NCBI RefSeq assembly: GCF_023856365.1
Contig: NC_064551.1
Location: 16,501,527 to 16,565,526, forward strand
Length of the DNA stretch: 64,000 nucleotides
DNA from: Brienomyrus brachyistius
Taxonomy: Eukaryota; Chordata; Actinopteri; Osteoglossiformes; Mormyridae
Reading direction: 5' to 3'
Part shown: in pieces, positions 26,199 to 38,719 of the stretch
How the letters are laid out: every line of letters begins with the position of its first letter
Numbering within the stretch: position 1 is the stretch's first letter
Notes under the pieces: model-generated
Database searches by the model: none
The model's input: only the letters and a program-made list of their open reading frames with translations
Told to the model about the DNA's origin: nothing
Position numbers and translations under genes: made by a program

Positions 26199-29100
26199 GT
26201 AAGTCGACTCGCTCTCCAAGCCGGATCCCTGGCAGCTGCTGACCGCGGGAACCTTCCGCTTCCCCTGATGTGTTCCCAAGGCTCACATGGTTTTACCTCA
26301 TTCATCTGCCTCAGCAAAAAGAACAAGGCCTGAGTGCCCCAGCCCAAGGCAGAGCTTAGAGCCTGTCTGCATATTTGCTCTGCCCGACAGCGCAGTTCTG
26401 CTGGAGCTGCTGGTTTCTCAGGGCGAGACCAGATTACCGATAAGAGCCCTGAATTTTTGATTGTGCATCAGCCGCTGTCATGACACCCTTGCTAGCTGCA
26501 CGCATCATCTTACTGTGGTGGTCGCCCTGCTTGTTTTTCTTGCTTGTCTTGCTAAGGGATTAGCTGGCTGACTCCATGCCCCACTCACTAGGGGAGGTGT
26601 TCTTAAGCCAGCCCTGTGTACATAAAAGCTGATCTTACCCTTAAAGGCGTCGCCTAGTGTGTCTGGCTATAAAACATGAATGAAATATTAAGTGAAGCAC
26701 AGCCTCGCAATGTGTGTCAGTCCCAGAGTATACCCCCTGCACTTCTCGACCTGCCCAGAGCTGCTGCTTAAAGAGAGATTACTTCAAAAGTGTTTGCAAA
26801 CGAGAATTATGCTTCAATTTTTCTCTTATGTGCATAATTAAGCGAAGAGCATTCATGCAATATTTGACCTGGCCTGTCCTGTGGCTGGATGGTCTCCTTT
26901 AATGTCAGATTTACCTCGGTATGAGTGTATTCTTCAGCGATCTGCTGGAGGTTGGCGTGTAGGAGGTAATCTGCGATACTGAAGGAAGATGCAGACTGAT
27001 AGGGCTGTAGTTCAACCGTACTAGCTGTGTTTTCCCAAACAGATGTGTGCTTCCCACAGTTCTTGACTACGGAGGTGATGTGAGAAGGGACACCGCAGGC
27101 TTCAGGTTCACTTATACAGGGAACTCCTGCTCTATCACTAGGGTGCTGCTTCTGCCGTAATTATGGTTTGTTCATATTTACTGTTCATGTGGAAATCATG
27201 TATAGTTATTCAGGTTGGAATGAGCTTCTCCGGATAAATATCACGGAAGCTGTTGAATGGTTGTTGATGGAGGTTGACTGAATGCACTTGTTTAGCAGAC
27301 TTTAAAAGGACCTTGTGAAAGGCCACACTTAGTTTGTCTGTTCGTGCGCCTGCATCAATGAATTGCTGCATCATTGACTGCCTTAAGGAAAATAAATTCT
27401 CACTTGGTCACCTCTGAAAAGTGATCAGCTATACTTATCCAGGCTGTGATTATTTGCTTCAGGAATCTTATCAGGCATCAAGTTTAGGCCTATCACAACT
27501 CTGCCTGTTGACAACCGGTCAGATGGACCATCAAGGCTGTTATCACTATCAGTTCTGACCAAGACCCTCATCTCTACTACAGTTGTATTACTGATGCAAG
27601 ACATTTATATATTTATAGACACCGTTACTTATTATTTCATATCCACCCCTTCCCCCGTGGAAAACTGTTAGTTCTTTAATTCCCAGTAGGACAACCGACT
27701 GTAAAACACAATATGACAGCTATCTTGAAATGATGTCCTGTATTGAATCATCATGAATAATACTTGCAGGTTACTGACAGTTGCTAGAATTGTGTGTTTT
27801 CACTTTCTGGTGATCTCTGGTGACACGCAGCCCCTTTGATAAAGCAGTCCGAACCCCCAGAGTGTTTCCCTGTCCCCTGCCTGCACGTCGAGCCCGTCTG
27901 GCTGAAAGCTGTTAGCTACTGCCTGGAAGGGGCGAGCCGGGCAGAATGTCAAGCAGCCCAGTGTATCCGGACCACACGCTCTCGGCATAACCGGGGATCA
28001 TTTTCTTCCTCCTCCAAAAAAAATGGAACTAAGCTCCCTAAAGCCAAACTGTCACAGGATGAAGACGTGACAGAACTCATAACTGTGCTCTGCTGCCACT
28101 GTGCAGACGTCAAACACGCTCTAACCTGCCATTTTAGACACTGGTTATAGGACAGTGTGTAGAGCACATTCGAGTGTGTAAATTCTTATGAAGTAGGCAG
28201 GCGAGTTAAAGATGTCAGGAGAAATGTGTGCTTGTGTTGGACCTCGAGATGCTGGAGAGACCTGAACAGCAGAGACATTTGGAATTGGGTCACTTAACTG
28301 TGCTGCTTCTGCGCTTTGGAAGTGCACTGCAAGTAAAAGTGGTCACTGTATAGAGCGCAGTCCGGCCAGGACTATCCATTTAATTATGTATCATTGTCAA
28401 CCAGGTGAACGTCATTTTTTAATCATTATTTGGTTTAGCTTCACTGGTAGACTGCTCAGCCCACCTCGGCAAGGATTCCCCACCTTGCAGCTCTTTTGGA
28501 CGGTCACTGCATATAATGAGGGTTTCAGCATTTTCCTTTCTTTGGTCACAACGCCTATGTTCACATGCTGCTCTCCTGCCCGGCAGATGGATCCCCGCTG
28601 ATCCCTCTTCAGTCTTTGGTGGTATCCCGTCTGTAATTGTGAATAGTTTTATCCAGGATCAGACCCGCAGTCACGTGGTTGTACCCCTTCTGGCCTCTGT
28701 TATGGGGGGAGTGTGTCCCCCGATTCACTGGCCCGTAGAAAACATGACCGTACGCAGCTTGAGTCTTGGTGTCTTCTGTTGGAGGGCAAGGTGTTGTAGC
28801 TTTAAGTTTCAGCTCAATAGATCAGGTAAGATTATATCAACGCTCTATAATGTTTTCTGGGCCAAATCTCCTTGGGTTCTGCTTCTGGTTTAGTCACCTG
28901 TAGATCCCAACAGGCTTCTTCCAGGAGGACGCTGTCAAATGTCATGTGTGGCTTTTAATTCATGAATCCCTACAGCCCCACGATGGCGCCGTGTCCATTT
29001 TGGAGTTTAGAAAATAAGCTTTTGCCAATAATAGTGTGTGTTTGCAGTGCCCGCCGGAGTTTGTTGGAGAACACTGCCATTGAATGCCGCCTGCAGACAC

Positions 29101-30299
29101 GCTTCTCGTTTGACACACCTTATACCTTTTAAACACAATGCAGATCATACTGCGCTTTTCAAGACCGGTGTATTTGGTCTCGGCCATTAGCCCCTCTCAT
29201 GGGAGCAAATGCTTATATACACAGACACACACAATCGCCCTGAACATCAGTGACTGCATCCCTCCTTTTCTGGACCCAGTTTGTTGAAATGTCTTAGTGC
29301 CTCCTACCTCTCTCATGGGGCATGATGATGCAGCTGAAACGTCCTTCCTGATGGGGTTAAGTGCCCCAGGCCGGCTGCGCCTGACCCACCAGTGATCTTT
29401 GTTTTGGTGGTGTCGTCAGGGCGACATGCAGCGACTGCCCCGGGAGCAGCTCCTCGGGGTCTATGTGCATGTCTGGTCATGTGTGCATGTGTCTGTGTGC
29501 CGGAATGAGTTTTCTTAGCCTTTTGGGGATGTTTTTCGAAGAAATCGTAAACTGATCCAGCAAGTTCCGTTTAATTTAGTTCCTGCAAGGATAGGTCAAC
29601 AAATGTACGATGGTGTGTCAAATAACTAATTGACCAATCATCAGCTCAGTCAAACAGCCGACTAGTCAGCTGGCCAGTCAGTCAAATTGTAGTCTTAGTC
29701 TGTAGTAGGCGTTTGTCAAAAACTTTTACAGTGGAACTTCAAAAGCAGCTCAGCAGTGCTTGAGAGTTTCCTGTGTATAATTATGCTCATAACAGATGCA
29801 GATGTGGTGTGTGAGAATGTCCAGGGGGAGGAGGCAGCAACCATGGGTCAGAGAGTGAGGTGGGGGTCGGTGTCATCCTGCGTACAGCCCTAATGACAGT
29901 AGTGACAGACGGGAGACCATTTTTTGAATTTACGGGGTGGTTAACAGGGCTGCAGATCTGCCAATTGGTAATCAATGCCGGAGGTTTAAGACATCTGGTA
30001 ACTTCTGGTGGAAATCTGTGCATCCCTCCCCCGTTATAATGGGGTGCATGTAAGCACCGCATCCTGCAGTGACTCCAGACAGTGGGGGTTTGCATGTTCT
30101 GCTTCTGCCATCTATCCAAATAAATGCAGAAAGAGAGAGAAGTAAGCGAGTGATTGAAAAACCACAGAATGTCACACCTCTGCAGTGGGCTGAGTCCGTA
30201 TGTGAAGTTCATCAAAAAATACCTCTTTGCTTGTCCCCCCCTCATTCAGCTCTCATGTTTGAATAATGTAATGATGACATCTGTCTGTCTATCTTTTAG
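26199..30299 (+). other. ATAD2B last intron, 4.1 kb
   Basis: Phase-0 intron GTAAGT...TTTTAG. I recognise no repeat family or coding segment in it. Confidence 0.7.
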
Positions 30300-30341
30300 G
30301 AGATGGAGAGGAGGGTTGAACATTTCCAAACATTCCTCTGA
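30300..30341 (+). CDS. ATAD2B: ATAD2B terminal coding exon (13 codons plus stop)
   Basis: The acceptor is ATCTTTTAG|G with a good pyrimidine tract. The reading frame gives EMERRVEHFQTFL and then TGA at 30339-30341. It continues the phase-0 frame of the previous exon (TLLTE|EMERR). ATAD2-family proteins end with a similar short amphipathic EMEx-V-x-F tail. Too short for an open-frame scan; found by extending the splice phase. Confidence 0.9.
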   Translation, partial: EMERRVEHFQTFL

Positions 30342-33300
30342 GGGACACCAGCCTTTTTTGAGCCATTTTCCTTCTCTTCAAAGCCAAGCAAGTTTGTGGT
30401 CTTGGTCTTAATGGAAAAAAAGGAGGAAAAAAGGGACACTTGTATCGGTGACTTTGGTGCTATCATCTCAGGTACCTGGACAGGACCAGTCTACAGAACC
30501 AAACACAAACTCATTAAGGTTTTCTTTATGTCAATGAGATGCACACACCAATGCTGTCTGTGCCTGGTGCTATCATATCCATTTGCTGCTTGGTTTTCTT
30601 TAGACAAATGGGGTGATTTATTTTATTTTTTTGTAACAGTAATGGGGCTTTAATTGGGGGTGGGGGGTCTTCAGAGCCCCCGGTATCACACCAGCAGTAA
30701 CCTTGCAGTGTGACTGAGATTTTGACTGTCCTCAAAGCCACGACTCTCTCTTTCCTCAAACACACTTCAACTGGAATCGCTAAATATGTTTTCTCAAGTA
30801 CTCTGACAACTGTTGCCAAAACAAAATTTGTTCAACCTAATTAGCACGTGGATGGCTTTTGATTTTTCTTTCCTTTTTTTGATTTTGCCACCACCCTCAC
30901 TGGGTGAGCATTTTACCCACGTTCCTCCCTCCAAAAACACCTGAAACTTCACACCGTCCGTGTTGAAATTCTAAGTTTAGAAAGTCGAAAAGGCACTTGC
31001 TAAACGTCTGCTAGTTTATACTAATTCTAATATACATCTTGTGTCTTAATACTCACAAACCAAAAATAATCTGGCATCAATAAATTACATGGAGCTGGAG
31101 GAGTTTGCTAGCATTTGCAGTCGTAACATTGGCTGGTCAGAAGCCTCCTCCCTGAGTTCGCTGTGTGACTCTACCTTTAGTAAATGTCGCACGTGCTCGT
31201 AATATTCTCTTCTCACTCTTAGCTGGAATAACCGGATTCACTTCAATTTAATGTCTCGTTAGCACTGCCTAGCATGTGCCTTATATACCCAATCATATTA
31301 AGATGTTCGGTGACAATGTATTGTATAGGGGTTTATGTATGAGTCTTGCATCCACACTATTAAACAAAAAAATAAAAGGATAAAAATTACATTATACATC
31401 TCACCCGTTTTATTTGAAAGCAATACAGGATGTAGGCGTTCACAGCAACTTCAGCATTATTTCTGTCCGTCCGCATGTTACATAGTTGTATATGAAAGGG
31501 TCTGTGCCAATCTTTCGTGGGTTTTCTTTGAATTGTCAGTGTCCCTTTCAGAAGTGTCGTTCTCGTCACCTTGCAGGAAATATCTGGAGTTCTATACCAC
31601 ATTGATTCTTTTCATTTCCCCATGTACACTTTTTATTTGCAATTTTTTGTACATTCGTTTTAACATCTTTCATTTCCCAAACAAAGAACAAGGTCATTCC
31701 AGGCAGTGCTGATTGCTTTTCAGATAAAGAACATTGTTTTGTTCATTTTATGTTGAACTTTATTCCTCCAATCCTGAAAATAGGGAGTTTTGGATGTTGG
31801 GCTCAAATTACTGCTGATGTTCACATGATATGGATAAATATATTTTTGTTTACAAAACAGAGAAAAAAAATTCTTAGGGTGCTGAATTTTGTCGGGCCGC
31901 TTCAGGTCTCGCTTCTGGAAGCTTAGCTGTGGAATGTCCACTGTTAATTAGCCCGTTCGTATAAGTGCTGGTAATAGCTGAAATCTCCCAGGACCAGTGC
32001 CATGCCAGACCCCTTTCGGGTCGATATAGGTGTGAAGCTTTTCAGACATATGCAATAGAAGCATTTCAAGACGATGGTTTGGACGACAGAGGGATTAACG
32101 TGAAAACGCAGCTACCTCAGCTTAATTTATTTAACGTTGATAAAGGACAAGTCGTCCATGGGGTACAAACAGTGTTTGTTAGGATTAGAATTTCATAGCG
32201 ACACCTGCAGACCCAAACGTTAAGGTACTGGATCAGTAGATGCAACCCTGTGGCCGCTGCAGTTATCAGCGGTTTTTCTTTCCTTTGTTTTTATTTTGCG
32301 TTTGAGCCAAGTTGAAGAATCGCAACTTTAAATTGAAACGTCGTTTACTGTTTGTTAGTGTTTTCGGATGGATGCCCCTCAATTGCTTCTGTTGTTTGAT
32401 AGCGCTATACTTGCATACGGCTTGTGTTTCTGTCCATATTCCCCTCTTTGGTTATGCCTTGCTGGTGGACTTTCGGGATTTTATTTCCCATGGGTGTATA
32501 TTTCTTATTTATTAATGTAATTATTGAACATGAACTCTGCGGTGTGATATTCATTGAAGAGTCTTGTATATGAATTGAAATTGGAAAAGTTGTTACTCGA
32601 GTTTTTACATTTTTGCCGATCGCAGTGTAGCATAATAGCGTGTAGCAAGGTTTGTGTGGAAAAGGGGGTTTACAGGTTCTCAGGTTCTTCATGTATTAAT
32701 CTTTCAGTTTGTATGTGTTCCACTTGTGAAACTGGTTTCATCCCCCTCCCCACTGTTGGATTTTTAGTGGTGAGACTGTGATATACTGGATGGTGCCTAA
32801 GGGATTTTCTGGTCAGGTATGCAGGATTTGTGAAAAGTGCTTCATTTTTATTCCCTCTCCTTTCAGTGCTCAGTAATATTCAGTAGCTGTCGTGATAGAC
32901 TGCTGATCCAGAATTCCTGTCTGTTGGGACAGGAGATCGTAGGTTTGCACTTGAAACCTGTACAATCCACCACCATTGCTCTCCATCACTGCATTGTTTT
33001 ACGTGTCTTTTATTTTTCCCCTTTCATTGTGCAGAAACTTTATCAAACCTCAAAAAAAAAAAAAACAGCTTGATGGATGAGTCCCGCGTCAGCTTGCTAG
33101 ATTATCACATCTCCGAATGTTTCATGTTCCTTTAAACCTTCCCTCCATCACTGCATTTGTATTAGTCACACATCCACTTTGTTTTCCCGGAGCATGCAGA
33201 ATATGGTGCGACCCACCGGCCACGATCTCCCGCAGTATTCACAGCACCCTTAAAATGTCAGCCGTCAGAATGCCATCGTTTGCCCCAAAGCACAATATCT

Positions 33301-33645
33301 GGATTATCTTACCATGATTTTGTCTGTGGTTAAACAACCCCCCCCCCCTTTACTTTCACTTTCTGTTGGTGATGTGAGATCCTGAATCCAGGCTCCTTGC
33401 ATTACAGCTTCATAAAGTTTTTAAAATATGTTATCTTTTTTTTTATAACTGTTTAGGTTTTATAGCTTTTGCTGTTCTGTTCTTTGCTCTACCTTTGTTA
33501 TATCGTGTATTTAACACCCTTTTTGATCTTTGTGTTACTTTAGTGTAAGTTATATTTGAACTGAAGCATTACTGTAATTTCTGAAAGAAATTTTTAAAAA
33601 CTGCTGTGACATACTTGAATAAAGGTGCAAATTGTACTAGTGTCC
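30342..33645 (+). other. ATAD2B: Probable ATAD2B 3'UTR
   Basis: No coding exon is recognised. The sequence is AT-rich and T-rich towards the end, as is usual for a vertebrate 3'UTR. AATAAA occurs at 31371-31376 and at 33618-33623. The second is followed within about 40 bases by a G/T-rich stretch (CTGGTGTTGCTCTT), so it is the better main cleavage site, giving a UTR of about 3.3 kb. The first could be an alternative proximal site. Inferred without transcript data. Confidence 0.6.
33618..33623 (+). promoter_or_regulatory. Putative ATAD2B polyadenylation signal
   Basis: Canonical AATAAA with a downstream G/T-rich element at about 33655-33675. Cleavage is expected near 33635-33645. Confidence 0.55.
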
Positions 33646-33899
33646 TACTGATTCTCCCTGGTGTTGCTCTTACATTTGGTAACATCAATAACACAAAATT
33701 TCCCAGTTAATGACATGTAAGTTTTAGCCAACTTCAGGAAATGTCAAACATATAACGTAGCACATAGTGATGGAAAATTAACTATGCAATACGACAGATT
33801 ATTAATAAACTTGTCACAGAGGTGATACTGTATGCAACCTACCCTGACAGTGAAGCCTTTTTACAAGATCCAACTGCATGCATATAACTAATGACCCAG
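33646..33899. other. Short tail-to-tail gap between ATAD2B and KLHL29
   Basis: About 250 bp between the two inferred cleavage sites. No coding feature or repeat is recognised. If the polyA calls are right, the two genes nearly abut. Confidence 0.45.
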
Positions 33900-33918
33900 T
33901 AGTCATTTTCTGTCATAC

Positions 33919-33924
33919 TTTATT
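33919..33924 (-). promoter_or_regulatory. Putative KLHL29 polyadenylation signal
   Basis: Reads AATAAA on the - strand, preceded by an A-run. It would place cleavage near 33900. Confidence 0.45.
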
Positions 33925-34521
33925 TTTTTTTTTCAGTTTCGTACAGATTTACAGACGTCCATCTACCCAGCTTTCTAAAAACATTTACAGAATCGAGTCA
34001 TTTTTAAAATAAACATTTTTCCTTTCCTAATTTACAGCACTGTCTGTCCCCCACCCTTGCAATCATTTTTAACATTTCCCCAACAAACCTTATGAAATGT
34101 AAAAAAAAAAAAAAATGGAAGGACAAACAATGGAGGAATGCACTGATACTGAGTGTGGTAAACCTCAGCCTCTGATTATTTGTGCTTTGGCCGAGTGCAG
34201 AGAAATGGCTCTGTGATGGTTTAATAGTCTGTTTCCAGCCCTTTAGATTTCAGCTCTTATCTCCCAACCATGGGCCGTACCGCCCCCCCCCCCCCAGTCT
34301 CTGAAGCTGCCTGCCTCTGCTGCAAGCTCCCCGAGTGCTCCCCGACTCAAGTGCTCCCCGGGACGACGTCCACCTCTCAGGTCCTCTCCCCTGTGCTGCT
34401 GTTCTCACAGTATGAATCTCGGATCCGTTTGGTGATAACCTCGTTTAAACAGGAGCCCGTTAGCAAGGAGGCCGTTAATGCAGCGAGTGAACACCTGGCG
34501 AGCGGCAGACTGATCCTATAG

Positions 34522-34706
34522 TCCAGGGTTATTCAAATCGCGGTCCTCCAGGTCCGAGCACTGCTAGTTTTCCAGCCTTCCTTTACCTGTGAGCCAGGTG
34601 TGAAGCCTCTGACCAATCAGAATCAGTAATTAAACTAACTATCTGGGTGAACTGAAAACAGGGCCTGGATTTGGAATCGAGGGCCAGATTTGAAGAGCCC
34701 TATCTA
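34522..34706. mobile_element. hAT-like MITE remnant in KLHL29 3'UTR
   Basis: Ends resemble each other in inverted orientation (CCAGGGTTATTCAAATC... and GATTTGAAGAGCCCT) around GGTCCTCCAGGTCC and GAATCGAGGGCC. No clear target duplication. Confidence 0.45.
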
Positions 34707-35097
34707 TCGTTATTTTCCAATAATTTGTTAAGTTATCGCAGATATAAACCAGATGGTGCCCATGGAGTGCACATGATCCTATAGTAATAGGAGGGGCAAC
34801 AACCCTAATAAAACTGATCACAGATGGGAAAATGATAGCTACCACATTTTAATTAAACTGACAAGCTAACGCTGAAACCAGTACAAACATCTAGTGAAAC
34901 CACCAGGCGGTGGGATAAGTTAGACTATGTTACATAGCTGAGGCTCTGGGCCTCGATTTCACCGAAATGGTGAAGAATGTCATTTACATTCGGTACAGAT
35001 CGAAGGTGGGAGGGGTTTACCGACGGCAGGGCGGGGCCTGTGGCATCGCTGCTCGCCCCAGGATTTCTGGGTAAGAGTCTCTGCTATTTCTGCCGCC

Positions 35098-35394
<297 letters not shown>

Positions 35395-36755
35395 TTACCT
35401 GGTTCCCTTTCCCCATTGGTCTGCAAGCCTCCTCCTTGAAATTTACCTTAATATGTAGTACATCTGTCTGCTGTCACGCCTGCCTTGTTGCCTGCTAAAT
35501 ATGTTATTTTGTAGCAGACCATGCCACCAATCAGCACAATTAGTCATTATTTTTTGTCTTAACCCCTACAACTGCATTACCCGCCCCCCAAATTTATAAT
35601 GTCTTCAATAAATAATCAGGCCACCCTGAATAATGATTTGACAGCTTTTCCTGCATTAATGCAGTAATGATATTTAAGTTTAGTCTTCTAATGGTTATTC
35701 TAACTTGAAACATAAGTAGGATTTGTTTGCCTTGAAGTTCTGCATGTATATAACTAATCGTGTAAAGCAACCAGGAACTGGATACCAGTAATGAACTGTG
35801 TAATATACAGAGACACAAGTCCTTGTTTTAAGCTTCTAATAGTATCTCTCATGGAGACATGTTTCTTAATGTGCCAAATTAGTTGTTTGGCCAAACATTT
35901 TCTGAGCAGCGATTTTGCACATCGTTGCACAAGTTAGAAATCCAACAACGCAACTGCAAATCTCAGCAAATTTTATCCCTATAAATAGACTGTTTCCCTG
36001 CAGACGGAAACAACAGTTTTTCACGGAGAGGATTAAAACTTCCAGTTGTAAGGAGATTAGTGTTTTGTAGCACCTTTGGGATTTGACTGATACCATTTAC
36101 ATGAAGTGCCCTGATACCAGAGGAATGCAGCACATACACGATGTATCCAGGCTGATTATTATGTGCAGATAAACTCAGAGGCAGGAGAAGGAGACAATCG
36201 GATGTGTGTGATGCTCCAGGACAAACTCCGATTCAGGATTTTAGAATAAAAAAAGACATTTCAGACGGGAATTCGCATGGAAATTGCAGTCCTCATTTAA
36301 ATGTGTCAGGGGGAAAATCCTACCGACCATTTTGATCAGTAAACGAATATCACCCGAGGTCACATTATGTTAAAATGCAAAAATGAAGAGGAACACAGGC
36401 ATACTGGAACAGAACTGAATTATATAACTAAAAATCTATTTTCTCCATACAACTCAAAACAGCAGGAGTACAGATGTCTGTGGCATTGCCTTAAACTTTG
36501 TGATGATAATCTATTTTAATCCATCTATAACAATGTTTTTTGTGAGCAGACAAAATGGGCCAGTTACAATGTGAATATACCTTTAAAATAGAAGCGGACT
36601 AACCAGTGGCCCTATTAAACTGCAGCCGATATTGATTTCTGGGTAAAAATATGACGAGCAAACTAAAAACAAGTGCTACATTAAGAGAAGGCATTTCAAC
36701 AAAATGTGTTTCGTTAAAGAACACTGTTTAAAGGCTTAAAATATCGAGTGAAACC

Positions 36756-36845
36756 GCTTGTCCTATTCAGGGTCACAGGGGGGTCCAGAGCCTATCCTGG
36801 AGGCTACAGGTGCAAGGCAGGGAGCTACCCAGGACAGGGCGCCGA
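36756..36845 (-). repeat. V-SINE 3' tail fragment
   Basis: The pattern GCTTGTCCTATTCAGGGTC...CCAGAGCCTATCCTGGAGGC is the reverse complement of the V-SINE tail seen at 50270-50320. Head and core are missing. Confidence 0.6.
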
Positions 36846-36854
36846 CCCCATCCC

Positions 36855-37290
36855 AAAATTCTGGACAATTTCATGCTCCCAACATTGTGAGAACAGTTTG
36901 GGGATGGCCCCTTCCTAATCCAACATTGCACAAAGCAAGGTCCATAAGGACATGGAGCGAGTCTGGTGTGGAGGATCTTGCCTGGCCTGCACAGAGCCCT
37001 GACCTCAATCAGACAAAACACCTTTGGGATGAATTAGAGCGGAGACTGTGAGCCAGGCCTTCTTGTCCAAAATCAGTGCCTGACCTCACAAATGCTCTTC
37101 TGGAAGAATGGTCAATAATTCCCATAAACACGCCTTGTGAACAGCCTTCCCAGAAGAGTTGAAGATGTTATATCTGCAAAGGGTGGGCCAACTCCATATT
37201 AAAGCCTATGTATTAAGAATGGGATGTCATTAAAGTTCATTTGTGTGTAAAGGCAGGTGTCCCAATTCTGAGGGGCCACATAGCAAGTTG
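36855..37290 (+). pseudogene. Dead Tc1-like transposase, 3' end
   Basis: The translated frame contains PAQSPDLNQTKHLWDELERR, the C-terminal signature of Tc1/mariner transposases (normally SPDLNPIE-LWDELERR). The third catalytic acid of the DDE triad (the Glu of NPIE) is replaced by Lys, and the N-terminal two thirds are absent, so it cannot be active. Downstream noncoding Tc1 sequence continues to about 37290; its last ~100 bp is reused as a module in the satellite. Confidence 0.75.
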
Positions 37291-37411
37291 AGTCTGAACC
37301 GGATCCGGATAAAAAGTTGTTCAGAAATCGCCACAGATCCGTAAACTGGATATGCTCTGACCCGTACGTGTTTAAGAGTCAAATGTTAAATTCAGAGCTG
37401 GGCTGAGTCGG

Positions 37412-37500
37412 ACTGGTGAGTGGCTCACTGGGCTAAGTCGCTGTGCTTGTGATCGGAAAGTTGAGGTTGGCGGTTCGAGCCCGCCCTCAGCAGGGTGGTT
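37412..37500 (+). repeat. tRNA-SINE head, + strand (one per unit)
   Basis: A-box-like TGGGCTAAGTCG (37429-37440) and B-box GGTTCGAGCCC (37472-37482). It recurs in every unit (about 38945, 40308, 41854 and 43402), sometimes with TGGATCGAGCC or GAGCCTGCC variants. Confidence 0.75.
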
Positions 37501-37632
37501 GCTGGGCAGACCCTTGAATGCACTGACTGGCCCTGTGGTGTGGAGGTGTGGAGGTGTGGTGTGTGGAGGAGTGTGTGGTGTGTGGAGTGTGGTGTGTGTG
37601 TGTGAGAGAGAGAGATCACACTGCAGGATCAG

Positions 37633-37693
37633 TCAGTGTGCTCGAGGGCCTGCCCTGTAACTATTCTGCTGAGGGCAGGCTCGAGCACACTGA
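37633..37693. repeat. Palindrome with 22-bp stem
   Basis: TCAGTGTGCTCGAG-(GG)-CCTGCCCT pairs with AGGGCAGGCTCGAGCACACT-GA around the loop GTAACTATTCTGCTG. Copies in the later units (about 39174-39234, and near 40520, 42075 and 43567) keep the stem with one or two changes. The right arm read on - is itself SINE-head-like (GTGCTTGTGATC...GAGCCTGCCC). Confidence 0.85.
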
Positions 37694-37860
37694 CTTGATC
37701 ACAAGCACAGAGGATTAGCCACACATCAGTCCATTTTTCAAAAAATTTTTTTTGGCAAAAACAAAAATGCCCTGTGACTATCTGGCCAAAGCCGGGCTTG
37801 AACCAGCAACCTTCTGATCATAGATACAGAGGCTTAGCCTGCAGCGCCACTCGCCACCCC

Positions 37861-38719
37861 TGCTTGTATGCTGTTTTTCGTATATATGTCTTTTTTTTCC
37901 CCTATCTTGCCAAATAAAGGATTCACACACGTGTATCACTTATCACTTCTGCCACGACTGGGCTTGAACCAGCAACCTTCGGGTCATAGATACAGAGGCT
38001 TAGCCTGCAGCGCCACTCGCCACCCCTGCTTGTACGCTGTTTTTCGTATATATGTCTTTTTTTCCCCTATCTTGCCAAATAAAGGATTCACACACGTGTA
38101 TCACCTATCACTTCTGCCACGACTGGGCTTGAACCAGCAACCTTTGGATCATAGATACAGAGGCTTAGCCTGCAGCGCCACTCGCCACCCCTGCTTGTAT
38201 GCTGTTTTCCGTATATATGTCTTTTTTTCCCCTATCTTGCCAAATAAAGGATTCACACACATGTATCACCTATCACTTCTGCCATGACTGGGTTTGAACC
38301 AGCAACCTTCTGATCATAGATACAGAGGCTTAGCCTGCAGCGCCACTCGCCACCCCTGCTTGTACACTGTTTTTCGTATATATGTCTTTTTTTCCCCTAT
38401 CTTGCCAATTAAAGGATTCACACACATGTATCACCTATCACGACTAGGGCCAGCAACCTTCGGATCATAGATACAGAGGCTTAGCCTGCAGCGCCACTCG
38501 CCACCCCTGCTTGTATGCTGTTTTTCGTATATATGTCTTTTTTTCCCCTATCTTGCCAAATAAAGGATTCACACACGTGTATCACCTATCACTTCTGCCA
38601 CAACTGGGCTTGAACCAGCAACCTTCGGATCATAGATACGGAGGCTTAGCCTGCAGCGCCACTCGCCACCCCTGCTTGTACGCTGTTTTTCGTATATATG
38701 TCTTTTTTTCCCCTATCTT
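37861..38719 (-). repeat. Monomer block of unit 1
   Basis: Monomers start at 37861, 38027, 38192, 38357, 38508 and 38673 (lengths 166, 165, 165, 151, 165, then 47). The order of T-run, CTTGCCAAATAAAGG, CACACGTGTATCACC and tRNA-like head is constant. Confidence 0.93.

Larger units (their letters stand above)
13163..33645 (+). other. ATAD2B: ATAD2B gene, 3' part (four coding exons plus 3'UTR)
   Basis: Seen: exons 13163-13678, 14090-14217, 26070-26198 and 30300-30341 have AG/GT borders and join in phases 1, 0 and 0 into one frame of about 270 codons ending in TGA. The joined C-terminus has the ATAD2-family tail: a short VDHQRL segment, then NLLEKVIQKSEGYT, then LSQCIYQHR and DYDKT. Known: ATAD2/ATAD2B are nuclear proteins with AAA+ ATPase domains and an acetyl-lysine-reading bromodomain that bind chromatin; human ATAD2B is about 1,450 residues. 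The AAA+ domains and bromodomain lie upstream of this window. Inferred: the B paralogue, because the next gene is a convergent KLHL29, as in human. The alternative is ATAD2, which has a very similar tail. The upstream part of the gene also runs through 1-13162 as intron. Confidence 0.88.
33900..35097 (-). other. KLHL29: Probable KLHL29 3'UTR
   Basis: About 1.2 kb after the stop with no coding feature. On the - strand it ends in an A-rich run, AATAAA (plus-strand TTTATT at 33919-33924) and a short tract before the gap to ATAD2B. It contains a hAT-like MITE remnant at about 34522-34706. Inferred; alternative polyA sites are possible. Confidence 0.5.

Noticed and set aside
31965..32198. 77-codon frame in the ATAD2B 3'UTR
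   Set aside because: No recognisable domain or splice support; length expected by chance.
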